Shown: piece by piece, positions 55,373 to 63,357 of the stretch
How positions within the stretch are numbered: position 1 is the stretch's first letter
Layout: each line of letters starts with the position of its first letter
Source: Cedecea neteri
GTDB taxonomy: Bacteria; Pseudomonadota; Gammaproteobacteria; Enterobacterales; Enterobacteriaceae
DNA: 64,000 bases
Assembly (NCBI RefSeq): GCF_000757825.1
Contig: NZ_CP009451.1
Span: 4,712,001 to 4,776,000, forward strand
Reading direction: 5' to 3'
Position numbers and translations under genes: made by a program
Notes under the pieces: model-generated
What the model was told of the DNA's origin: nothing
The model's input: only the letters and a program-made list of their open reading frames with translations
Database searches by the model: none

Positions 55373-55924
55373 ATGGCTAATAAAAATATGTTGGATTTAC
55401 TCAGCGACGAAGAAGAATTTAAAAGTGATGAGCAACTCGATGCTTATGCTGAAAGCCTGCTGGATGCCATTCAAAACGGGGCGACGCTTAAGGATGTCTA
55501 TGCCGTACCTAATGACACCATGCAGGACGTTTATAAGCTGGCTTACGATTTTTATCATCATGGAAAGTTGGACGATGCAGAGTCTTTGTTCCGTTTTCTG
55601 TGCATTTATGATTTCTATAACCCTGAATATGCAATGGGTCTTGCGGCGGTCTATCAGCTTAAAAAGAATTATGCCAAAGCTATCGAATTTTATGCACTTG
55701 CTTATTCCTTATCTAAAGAAGACTTCAGGCCAATGTTTTATGCCGGTCAATGTAACCTGATGCTGCGACAGAGTGTACAGGCTCGTAAATGCTTCGATAT
55801 TGTTATTAGCAGGTGTAAAGACGCGTTATTAAGTGAAAAGGCGAAAGCCTACATTTCCGCGCTTAATAAAATAAATAATGACAAGACCGATACTCCTGAA
55901 GAGGAGAAACTTAATGAGGAATAA
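55373..55924 (+). CDS. sicA: Translocator chaperone SicA (SctG/IpgC-like)
   Basis: The product is 183 aa, somewhat longer than Salmonella SicA (165). Three tetratricopeptide repeats are visible (LAYDFYHHGKLDDAESLFRFL, YAMGLAAVYQLKKNYAKAIEFY, FRPMFYAGQCNLMLRQSVQAR; each shortened). It binds SipB and SipC and, with InvF, acts as a transcriptional co-activator. It follows a 132-bp gap after spaS that could hold the InvF-dependent promoter. Confidence 0.94.
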   Translation: MANKNMLDLLSDEEEFKSDEQLDAYAESLLDAIQNGATLKDVYAVPNDTMQDVYKLAYDFYHHGKLDDAESLFRFLCIYDFYNPEYAMGLAAVYQLKKNYAKAIEFYALAYSLSKEDFRPMFYAGQCNLMLRQSVQARKCFDIVISRCKDALLSEKAKAYISALNKINNDKTDTPEEEKLNEE

Positions 55925-55926
55925 TA

Positions 55927-57978
55927 ATGGAGATAATCAGGCAGGTGGCGCGGCCAGTCATTCTGGAGCAAGCGACCCAAGAGCCGGTAGACCAACATCA
56001 GGCGGGGATGGAAGCCGGCGATGTTGAGTTAAAAAAACAAACCACACAGGCAAAACGCCTCGGCAATGCGGAGTTAAAGAGTCATCCGCAGCTGAATTCT
56101 GTTAAGGGTGCGCTGCAAACCCTGCAGCCCGATCAACTGCTCAAACTGTTGAAATCGACTATCAATACCGTCAACGGGAATACCCCCAGGACGAACTTAG
56201 ATAACCAGGACATACCTCAGCTTAAATCTCCGGTGAGCCGCGAGCCCGCCACGGCAAAAAGCGGCAGCGAAGCGAAGCTTTCTGCTTCGGCCTGGGCGAC
56301 GGCATTGCTCGGGAAAGTCATGCAGCTCACGAATGAAACGTCGATGAGTAACCTGCTCGCCCAGCTGCAAGGCATCAACGCCATGATGGATGGTGCCGCG
56401 AATGCCTATTCCGAGATGGCAGCCCAGTTAGAGCAGCAGGGGACGCAGTGGGCCAGCGATGCTGATGCGCTTAAAGCTGCGCAACAGCAGGCGGATGCGC
56501 TTTCACAGGATGTCGGAAAGGCCCAATCTGCGCTTGATGACGCGCAACGAAAATTAGCGGCGCTTGAGGCCGAAGCCGCTAAACAAGACCCGGTTTCTGA
56601 AGAACTGCAGGGCAAAATTGATGCTGCTAAAACGGCGGTGAACGCTGCGCAGGCTAACCTCACCCAGGCCACAACCACCTATAACAACTTTGCTAATAAG
56701 ACGTTGAATCCTGCAATAGCTGCGGAGAAAAGCTCCCGTTCGGCATTAGATGCGACGCAGGCTAAGTCGCAGAAAATGGTTGATTCGTTCAGCCCGCAAC
56801 AGCAAAGCACCATTGAACAGCGGCGTAAGGAGGCAGATGCAGAGTCTAAAACCCTGACGTTCCTCATGGCCCTGATGGCGCAGCTGATTAACAAAAGTTC
56901 CAGCGACGATCTTCAGGCGTCCGCGGAGCTGAAGCAGAAATTGGCGGAAGCGGCGGCCAAGGATGCGGAGAAAAAGGCCAAGGAATACGAAGAGGAAGTG
57001 CGTAAAGCTGAAGAAATGCAGAAGACGATGGGCTGCATTGGCAAGGTTTTGGGCTGGATTGTTACGGCGGTAAGCTTTGCCGCTGCGGCATTCACCGGTG
57101 GCGCTTCTTTGGCACTGGCGGCCGTTGGGCTAGCGCTGGCCATTGGTGATGAGATAAGCCAGGCCGTGACCGGCCGTTCGTTTATGGCCGATGCGATGCA
57201 GCCGCTGATGGATGCGATCGTGAAACCGCTGATGGAGATGATGGGCAAAATATTCTCAGCCATTCTTCAATCCTTCGGGGTCGATAAAGACACGGCAGAT
57301 ATGGTGGGACAAATCCTCGGCGCGATCGCGGCGGCGGCGGTACTTGTCGCCGGTGTAATGGTGGCGGGTAGCGTGATGAGCAAAGTTTTTGGCACGGTGA
57401 TGAAAAAGATTGGTGTCGACGTGGCAGAAGAAGCCAGCAAGACGATGGCCAAAAATGTTGCTGTTGAAGTGGAAAAAGAGGTCGTTAAGGACGTCACCAA
57501 AAACGTGGTGCGCACCGCGGTGAAGGAAGTTGCGGAAGAGGTAGCGCAAGAAGTGGCTGAAAAAGCCACAAAATCGACCATGCAAAAATTGATGGACAGT
57601 GCCATCGGCCAGGTTATTAAGCGGCTAAGCAAAGGTTTTGGCCGTTCATTGGGTGCGGACGAGCTGCAAATGGCCAAGGTGTCTAATTACAGCCAGAAGG
57701 CTGTGGTGGGTCTGAGTGTGGTCAATACCTCAAGCCAGGCGGCTGTCGGGATTGTTGCGGCCAGTATGCTGCTGGAAGCGTCGAAGATCAGAGCTGAAAT
57801 GATGAAGGACGCAGCGCTTCAGGATTTACTTAACGAAATGATGAATCGCGCCATCGATAGCTTTACCCATCGAATGGAATCGGTCAGTGAGATTGTGCGC
57901 AATATCTCAACGGTTGCGGAAAACCAGGCGCAGGCCGGTAAATATATTACTAAACAGATGAGTGCAGTTGCCGGATAA
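55927..57978 (+). CDS. sipB: Translocon pore protein SipB (SctE)
   Basis: The product is 683 aa (Salmonella SipB is 593). A long coiled-coil N-terminal region (residues ~130-360; ALKAAQQQADALSQDVGKAQ, DDAQRKLAALEAEAAKQ) is followed by two hydrophobic segments (~375-415, GWIVTAVSFAAAAFTGGASL; and ~465-485, AIAAAAVLVAGVMVAG) that insert in the host membrane. An amphipathic C-terminus follows. An extra Lys/Glu/Val-rich stretch (EEVAQEVAEKATKS) around residues 505-555 adds length. Made with SicA as chaperone. Confidence 0.92.
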   Translation: MEIIRQVARPVILEQATQEPVDQHQAGMEAGDVELKKQTTQAKRLGNAELKSHPQLNSVKGALQTLQPDQLLKLLKSTINTVNGNTPRTNLDNQDIPQLKSPVSREPATAKSGSEAKLSASAWATALLGKVMQLTNETSMSNLLAQLQGINAMMDGAANAYSEMAAQLEQQGTQWASDADALKAAQQQADALSQDVGKAQSALDDAQRKLAALEAEAAKQDPVSEELQGKIDAAKTAVNAAQANLTQATTTYNNFANKTLNPAIAAEKSSRSALDATQAKSQKMVDSFSPQQQSTIEQRRKEADAESKTLTFLMALMAQLINKSSSDDLQASAELKQKLAEAAAKDAEKKAKEYEEEVRKAEEMQKTMGCIGKVLGWIVTAVSFAAAAFTGGASLALAAVGLALAIGDEISQAVTGRSFMADAMQPLMDAIVKPLMEMMGKIFSAILQSFGVDKDTADMVGQILGAIAAAAVLVAGVMVAGSVMSKVFGTVMKKIGVDVAEEASKTMAKNVAVEVEKEVVKDVTKNVVRTAVKEVAEEVAQEVAEKATKSTMQKLMDSAIGQVIKRLSKGFGRSLGADELQMAKVSNYSQKAVVGLSVVNTSSQAAVGIVAASMLLEASKIRAEMMKDAALQDLLNEMMNRAIDSFTHRMESVSEIVRNISTVAENQAQAGKYITKQMSAVAG

Positions 57979-58027
57979 ACGGCGGGACTATTATTACCCG
58001 CAATAATATAAAGGAGTTTTATTAATT

Positions 58028-59272
58028 ATGTCCGATCCAATTATTGGTACTGGTGCGTCAGAACGTTATTTACGCGTGCAGGACGTTCAGACCGAAACAA
58101 AAAGTGTTGTTATTCAGGAAGAGAAAAGAAATGTCCTGGACATGTCCGATCTCGCCAAAAAAGAGGGCATGCTGTCGTTGATGATGGAAAAACAGAGTCT
58201 GCGTACCGATACGACTCAGGCATCATCTGCGGCACAGAAACGCAAAGGGGGAGATATTGAAACTGATACCCCGGCTAAAACGGTGAAATTATCCGTCGCA
58301 GGGGAAGGGGATGCAAATAAAGCAGAGCGCCTGGCAGCCTCCGTGCCTGGCGTATTAACGTCACAGATCAATATTACGCAGCCAAATAATAAATCGGCAG
58401 ATATCGGTAAAAGTGACAGTCAGTCAACCGTAAGCAACGCTTCGTCTTCCGCTGGTCAAGCTCGTTCGCAGCCCGCTGTTGAAGGCGGTACTGATATCAC
58501 CGCCGCAGATGCCGCGGGACCACGGTTCATCAACGTTGTGGGTTCCATGAAGCAGCTCGAGGTGAGCAATACCATCACCACCGTAATGCTAAATGCTGAA
58601 CGAGATGCCAACAAAGCGGCGGCGGCGGCAACAAACCGCAGCGTAGATGCGGCGGCTCGCGCAGGTAATAAAACCATTGAGGCTGCTCGACAGAATCTCA
58701 ACGGGGCAATCACCTCCGGTGCGCTGGGTATTGCAGGCCAGGGAGCGACGACCGCGACCCAGATGAAGGCGCTAAATAAAGAAGGCTCTTCCATCACCAA
58801 GAATCTGAAACCGGCCCGCAACCTTGAGCTTGGCGTTCGCGAGCATCAGACCGCGATTAAGAGTGGCAAAGATAGCATGGTTCATCAGAACAAAAAGCTG
58901 TCTGGCGATGTTGAGGCCACCATGACACATCCGCAGGCTGCTGATATGCACGCCAGCTCGCTTAAGCGCGATACCCACAATTCGGTACAGCTTGCGACGC
59001 AGAAGAGCCGTGTTACCGCCGAGTACGCTAACCAGGGCATTCGTTCCGGGCAGGGGGCTGTTGAAGGGGCATTTGGCGTATCAGCCGCTGAGAAGCAGAA
59101 AGAGGCAGAGCTGGCCCGCGCCGACCGCGATGTTAACAACGAACTGGCCAATACCCAAAGTCAAACGGCCAAGAAGGCCGCAGAGACAAATGCGGCCATC
59201 CGGAGTATGACCGACACCATACTCAACGCTAATAACAGCGCGGTATCTTCCATCGCGGAACGTACACGCTAA
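58028..59272 (+). CDS. sipC: Translocon protein SipC (SctB)
   Basis: The product is 414 aa (Salmonella SipC 409). A Ser/Ala-rich N-terminus (residues ~100-170) leads to a central helical region with a weakly hydrophobic segment (NGAITSGALGIAGQGATTATQ, ~230-250), and a coiled-coil C-terminus ending SVASIAERTR-like (AVSSIAERTR). Partner of SipB in the host-membrane pore; whether the actin-nucleating activity of Salmonella SipC is retained cannot be told. Confidence 0.9.
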   Translation: MSDPIIGTGASERYLRVQDVQTETKSVVIQEEKRNVLDMSDLAKKEGMLSLMMEKQSLRTDTTQASSAAQKRKGGDIETDTPAKTVKLSVAGEGDANKAERLAASVPGVLTSQINITQPNNKSADIGKSDSQSTVSNASSSAGQARSQPAVEGGTDITAADAAGPRFINVVGSMKQLEVSNTITTVMLNAERDANKAAAAATNRSVDAAARAGNKTIEAARQNLNGAITSGALGIAGQGATTATQMKALNKEGSSITKNLKPARNLELGVREHQTAIKSGKDSMVHQNKKLSGDVEATMTHPQAADMHASSLKRDTHNSVQLATQKSRVTAEYANQGIRSGQGAVEGAFGVSAAEKQKEAELARADRDVNNELANTQSQTAKKAAETNAAIRSMTDTILNANNSAVSSIAERTR

Positions 59273-59335
59273 ATCTGAAGAATAAGCAACGTATGCAGGG
59301 ATACCCGGCATACGTTGCTCAAAAGGAATATCGCC

Positions 59336-60442
59336 ATGCTTAACGTAAATAATGCTCTACCCAACCCCGTTAGTTACTATCCCGCTGATACCAACGCTAC
59401 CCAGGCTGCGCCGATGGCTGAAACTCACGCAGGTTCAACTTCGGAACTGAACACGAAACTAATAAAAGAGCTTATTGCCCAGTTGGACACCCCTAATAAG
59501 GCAGATAAGTTTGATGAAATTAGGGCACTGCTTGGTCAGTATGGTTTGGATACCAGCGGCGAAGATTTTAATAACAGCAAACTGCTTGCCGCATTAGAGC
59601 ATCTCAAAACGGCCAATGACGGCGCACAACCGTCAGATGACGTTGCAGATATGGTCGCCAATCAGAAACAGCTTGTAAAGAGTAGCGCTCAGGCGTTATC
59701 GGATATCCAACGCGAGATCGTTACAAATCGTACTAAGGCGAACTATTCGTTAAGTCAGTTTTCGGCTGAGAAACAAAGAGCGGCGCAGGAACCTGCACCG
59801 GAGCCAAAGAGCGGTGATGACGAAATTTCCACCCACACCAGCTATGCCGAGCTGTGGGCCAGAATGGCCCTCGCTATTAAAGAAATCAAAGGCGATTACG
59901 TAGATTTCTATGCCGATTTGATGCAGAAGTATACGGAAATGTACGAAGCTTATAATACGCACGTGCAGGGGGCGGCATCCAAAGCCGTTTCCACAGGTGA
60001 TGACGGTAATAATGTTAAGTTCGATACCACCGTCATGAAAAAAGGGTATGACGACTTCAGGAAAGAAGTTAACGGTATCGACCTGGGCAGTGTAAAAAAC
60101 TGGGATAAAATGACGCCGGAAGAGCGTAAAAGTATGGAAACCACGCTTGCGCCTGCCTTTAAAGTAAACAATAGCGGTGAAATCGAATTCAACCTCGATC
60201 AGTATAGCGCCGCACCTAATTATCCATCAGGTATTAGCGGTGGCAAAGTTTCTACGGCCAGCTACCAGGCGTGGCTTGCCTCCTTTAATGCAGGCGGCAG
60301 CGCCCTGCAAAGTAATATGCAGGCTTTTGCCCAACGGTATAGCCAGGCAAACAGCACCTTCGATAATTTGAATAAAGTATTGAGTGGTGCGATCGCGTCC
60401 CTTGCGGAAAGTGCAAAAGACGTTCTTAAAGCCTTAGGTTAA
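59336..60442 (+). CDS. sipD: Needle-tip protein SipD (SctA)
   Basis: The product is 368 aa from ATG 59336 (AAAAGGA 8 bases upstream); a TTG seven codons earlier is unlikely. The IpaD/SipD plan is visible: an N-terminal helical hairpin (~residues 30-130), then a long central coiled coil (YAELWARMALAIKEIKGDYVDFYADL, split) and the C-terminal helix (RYSQANSTFDNLNKVLSGAI, ESAKDVLKAL). It caps the needle and senses host contact. Confidence 0.93.
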   Translation: MLNVNNALPNPVSYYPADTNATQAAPMAETHAGSTSELNTKLIKELIAQLDTPNKADKFDEIRALLGQYGLDTSGEDFNNSKLLAALEHLKTANDGAQPSDDVADMVANQKQLVKSSAQALSDIQREIVTNRTKANYSLSQFSAEKQRAAQEPAPEPKSGDDEISTHTSYAELWARMALAIKEIKGDYVDFYADLMQKYTEMYEAYNTHVQGAASKAVSTGDDGNNVKFDTTVMKKGYDDFRKEVNGIDLGSVKNWDKMTPEERKSMETTLAPAFKVNNSGEIEFNLDQYSAAPNYPSGISGGKVSTASYQAWLASFNAGGSALQSNMQAFAQRYSQANSTFDNLNKVLSGAIASLAESAKDVLKALG

Positions 60443-60462
60443 AAATTTACTGAGTGGGTTAT

Positions 60463-60930
60463 ATGGACGGCATCTACAGGTTCGCATCGCAAGAAAGTTT
60501 AAGACAAGATATTTATCTGACTCAGGGAGTAAATGAAACCTATGGTGCATTCGCCTGCCGCGTTTCCGGCTTGCAGGTTAGGTTTGCGGAACCAGACACT
60601 TTTTTAAGACGTATGAACAGTGTGTCGTCTAACAGCTCGCAGGGGAGTTTTAAAGACCATTTTGGCTATGCTTCTGCATTAGAAGAACATCATTCATTGC
60701 CCGGTGAAGGGGTTTGTGCCGCACAACGTTATTATTTTCATATGCGAGCAGATACCCTAAAACAAGCGTCTTCGCACAATAATGACCGTGCCGATCAAGA
60801 TTTAATCGAGCAGCCTCAAATACAAAGTCGCTCTCGAGAAACGAGTGATGAGCCAAAAAAAACGGTCATTCAGCGGCTGTTAAATTTCCTAACCCGGTGC
60901 TTTATGCCCTGTATCAAAGTCAAAACATAG
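60463..60930 (+). CDS. Unassigned 155-aa protein between sipD and the sipA-like gene
   Basis: Start at the ATG 60463 is uncertain; a GTG at 60454 is in frame. It has no signal peptide. The N-terminal ~85 residues look globular (YRFASQESLRQDIYLTQG, YGAFACRVSGLQVRF), residues ~95-135 are polar (RADQDLIEQPQIQSRSRE) and the C-terminus is basic-amphipathic with two Cys (IQRLLNFLTRCFMPCIKVK), which could attach to a membrane. Salmonella has nothing between sipD and sipA. It could be a small effector or an accessory protein; I recognise no family. Confidence 0.6.
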   Translation: MDGIYRFASQESLRQDIYLTQGVNETYGAFACRVSGLQVRFAEPDTFLRRMNSVSSNSSQGSFKDHFGYASALEEHHSLPGEGVCAAQRYYFHMRADTLKQASSHNNDRADQDLIEQPQIQSRSRETSDEPKKTVIQRLLNFLTRCFMPCIKVKT

Positions 60931-60951
60931 GACAGTTGAGGAGCTATTATT

Positions 60952-63033
60952 ATGCTTGGATCTATTAATGGTGCAGTCAGACAGGATATTCAATCTATCC
61001 ATGCCAGAGGCATGGATAGCTCTGCATGCGCGACCGACAGACCCGCTTTTATCAATCTGATTGCAGAAGGTAGAAACGATCCGATAGCCCTATTTAGACA
61101 ACACCCGCATCAGACCGTTAATGCAAAACAGCTTGTTTTGCATGAGGCGCAAAAAAACCTTCCCGCCGATTTCCTTCAAAAGGATTTAAGCCCAGAAGGA
61201 AATAAGATCAGAACGCTTATCGGTGTTATCTATAAGGATGTGCAGGATAGCGGTAATGCAGACGATATAGCCAAACTTGATAAAGTTTGTAAGAAACTTG
61301 CCGAAGCTAACGGCAATGAAAATAAAGAGCAGAAGGTAACAAAGGAACTCTCAGGCCTGGTTTCAAAATACAGCGAGGGTGCTTTTGAAAAGGTCATCAA
61401 CAAGTATATTGAACACTGCATGGAAGCCTGGGAAGATCATCACCAGGCGAGGTCAGTGGATACTCACGACAAGGCCATCTTCAAGCAATGTCTGGATGTT
61501 TGCAAATCTACGCTGAAGCACGACGTGGAAGGTCTGACACAGCCCGATCAGCCATGGGAAACGATGGCCCAGAAGCTGAACTTTTTCGTCAATGACTGTG
61601 CCGCTATTTCGAAAACGCTGACATTTTATGATGCGGAACCGGTGACCCCTGCACCACAAGGCCCGGAGACGCTGAATCCTAACCCCGACGGTGGTGCAGA
61701 TAACCAACGAGTATTTATTCCAACCGGGCCAGGGCAGGGCGGCATTACCCTGAATATCACCAGCCAGGGGGGGAGTGTTGGCGATATTACCCATTCAGTT
61801 GGTGCGGCGAATACCGCGCCCGCGGACTCTAATTCTGCGATTGTTAAGCACATTCTCGATTCAGGTCTTACCAATATTGAAAAGGTGGGTCTCATTAAAG
61901 ACCTGTTTAATGCTGGCATTGGAGGCGGGAGCAACTTCCTTGGAAATCTGGCTGGCGTACAGGGCTACAGGCAAGAGCCAGCTGTCGACACTCCGCAGCA
62001 AAACGTTGCCAGGCGGGAAATTGAAACCCAGACACCAACGCGTGAATTAAAGAGCATCGCTACTCAAACTGAGGGTGCGACTGAAACGGAAACTGTTAAC
62101 GATGCGAGCCCTGGTCCTGAGCCCAAAGTTCAGCAACAGCCAACCATTGTGGTTGAACAAAACAGGCTGAAGACGGCGTTCGGCGGCGAGGCGTCCAAAA
62201 TGCAGCATGCGCAAAATTTGGAAGCGGACAACGTCGATGGCGTCGTGCTGCGCGAGAAAAATGAGCCATCCGGCCGCACTTCTTTATCAAGCGGTGATTT
62301 TATTTACACCACCACGCGCAACATCGATCCGTTGAATCGCAGAACTTCAACGCCGAAGCATTTTATACCCCTTGGGCCAGAGACTACACCTGAGCGGGCA
62401 AGCGCAAAAGTCGTAACGCTGGCGGATAAGTTTGAAGCTTTGAATCAAAGGGCTCCTTCAGCCTTCGCTCACCTGGATAAAAACGGTGCCGTGGCGTCTG
62501 AAGAAGAAAAGGCAAAACTAACAGCGGATCATGACGTTGAGAAGAACTTAACGGATAGCCTGATAAGGCCTGAACCTGAACCCCCACTAAATCCTCAGGT
62601 GCGCAGTGACGGTTCGGCGGCTAACAGGGCACCCGCAGGTGTCAAAACTGCCAATCCAGGCATGGATTCAACTGATGGCGGAATGCTTCGCAAGCATGGT
62701 GAAGAGGTTAGCCGTAAATCTGCAGCTGATGGTTTCCAGCCAACGCGAATTAATGCTGCCGCCGTAAATATGCCCGGGAATAGGTTTAGCAACGAGTATG
62801 TTTACACAACGGTACGCACTGTGAATTCATGGAACAGGGAGCCGAAGCCGGTGAGTTTCGTTCCTAAGGGTTCCCAATCTGACTTAGCCGAACTGGATGC
62901 GGTGATTTCGAAGTTAAGGCCAAGAGATCAATCTGAATTCGATGCTCTGGAAAATAAGAGTGTTGAGCAGGACAAAGAAAAACTTCCTTTTCAGGAAAAG
63001 TTAGCGGAGTTCATAAGCCGACGCGAGCAATAG
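60952..63033 (+). CDS. SipA-like effector with duplicated C-terminal module
   Basis: The product is 693 aa (SipA 685). Residues ~1-230 have the helical chaperone-binding domain character of SipA (VSKYSEGAFEKVINKYIEHC, FKQCLDVCKSTLKHDVEGL). A Pro/Gly linker (~230-270; PQGPETLNPNPDGG and GGITLNITSQGGSVGD) resembles the SipA PEPAAGPVPDGG and GINININI region. The C-terminal half is not a recognisable SipA actin-binding domain. Instead two related modules start at F450 (FIYTTTRNIDPLNRR..HFIPLGP) and Y616 (YVYTTVRTVNSWNRE..SFVPKG), each followed by a helical, Glu/Lys-rich segment. InvB is the probable chaperone. Position before iacP matches sipA. Confidence 0.75.
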   Translation: MLGSINGAVRQDIQSIHARGMDSSACATDRPAFINLIAEGRNDPIALFRQHPHQTVNAKQLVLHEAQKNLPADFLQKDLSPEGNKIRTLIGVIYKDVQDSGNADDIAKLDKVCKKLAEANGNENKEQKVTKELSGLVSKYSEGAFEKVINKYIEHCMEAWEDHHQARSVDTHDKAIFKQCLDVCKSTLKHDVEGLTQPDQPWETMAQKLNFFVNDCAAISKTLTFYDAEPVTPAPQGPETLNPNPDGGADNQRVFIPTGPGQGGITLNITSQGGSVGDITHSVGAANTAPADSNSAIVKHILDSGLTNIEKVGLIKDLFNAGIGGGSNFLGNLAGVQGYRQEPAVDTPQQNVARREIETQTPTRELKSIATQTEGATETETVNDASPGPEPKVQQQPTIVVEQNRLKTAFGGEASKMQHAQNLEADNVDGVVLREKNEPSGRTSLSSGDFIYTTTRNIDPLNRRTSTPKHFIPLGPETTPERASAKVVTLADKFEALNQRAPSAFAHLDKNGAVASEEEKAKLTADHDVEKNLTDSLIRPEPEPPLNPQVRSDGSAANRAPAGVKTANPGMDSTDGGMLRKHGEEVSRKSAADGFQPTRINAAAVNMPGNRFSNEYVYTTVRTVNSWNREPKPVSFVPKGSQSDLAELDAVISKLRPRDQSEFDALENKSVEQDKEKLPFQEKLAEFISRREQ

Positions 63034-63043
63034 GTTATTAACC

Positions 63044-63292
63044 ATGAATGAAACAGTGATTGATAAAACGGTAGCTTCGCTGGTGGCTAATCTCATTTAT
63101 CAGGTCAACGGCGTTCTACCAGGAAATATTAAACTGGAGGATAGTTTAATTACCGACCTGGCAATGGACTCCGTTGAGCTTATAGACCTCCTGATGCGAC
63201 TAGAAGAGATAGGTGTAACGATACCGGAGTCCGATATCAGTAGCAGCCTAACCGTTGCGGATATTATCCAGCGCGTGCAGGAAAGTGCATAA
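63044..63292 (+). CDS. iacP: Acyl carrier protein IacP
   Basis: The product is 82 aa. The phosphopantetheine attachment site is S43 in MDSVELIDLLMRLEE, the standard DSxEL motif. IacP-type carriers belong to SPI-1-like clusters and are linked to acylation or secretion of translocators and effectors. Gene order sipA-iacP is as in Salmonella. Confidence 0.93.
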   Translation: MNETVIDKTVASLVANLIYQVNGVLPGNIKLEDSLITDLAMDSVELIDLLMRLEEIGVTIPESDISSSLTVADIIQRVQESA

Positions 63293-63357
63293 CGCAGTTC
63301 GTTCAATGTCGCCTGAACATGGGGAGTGCGACAGTAAATTAATAAGGAAACTATCTA

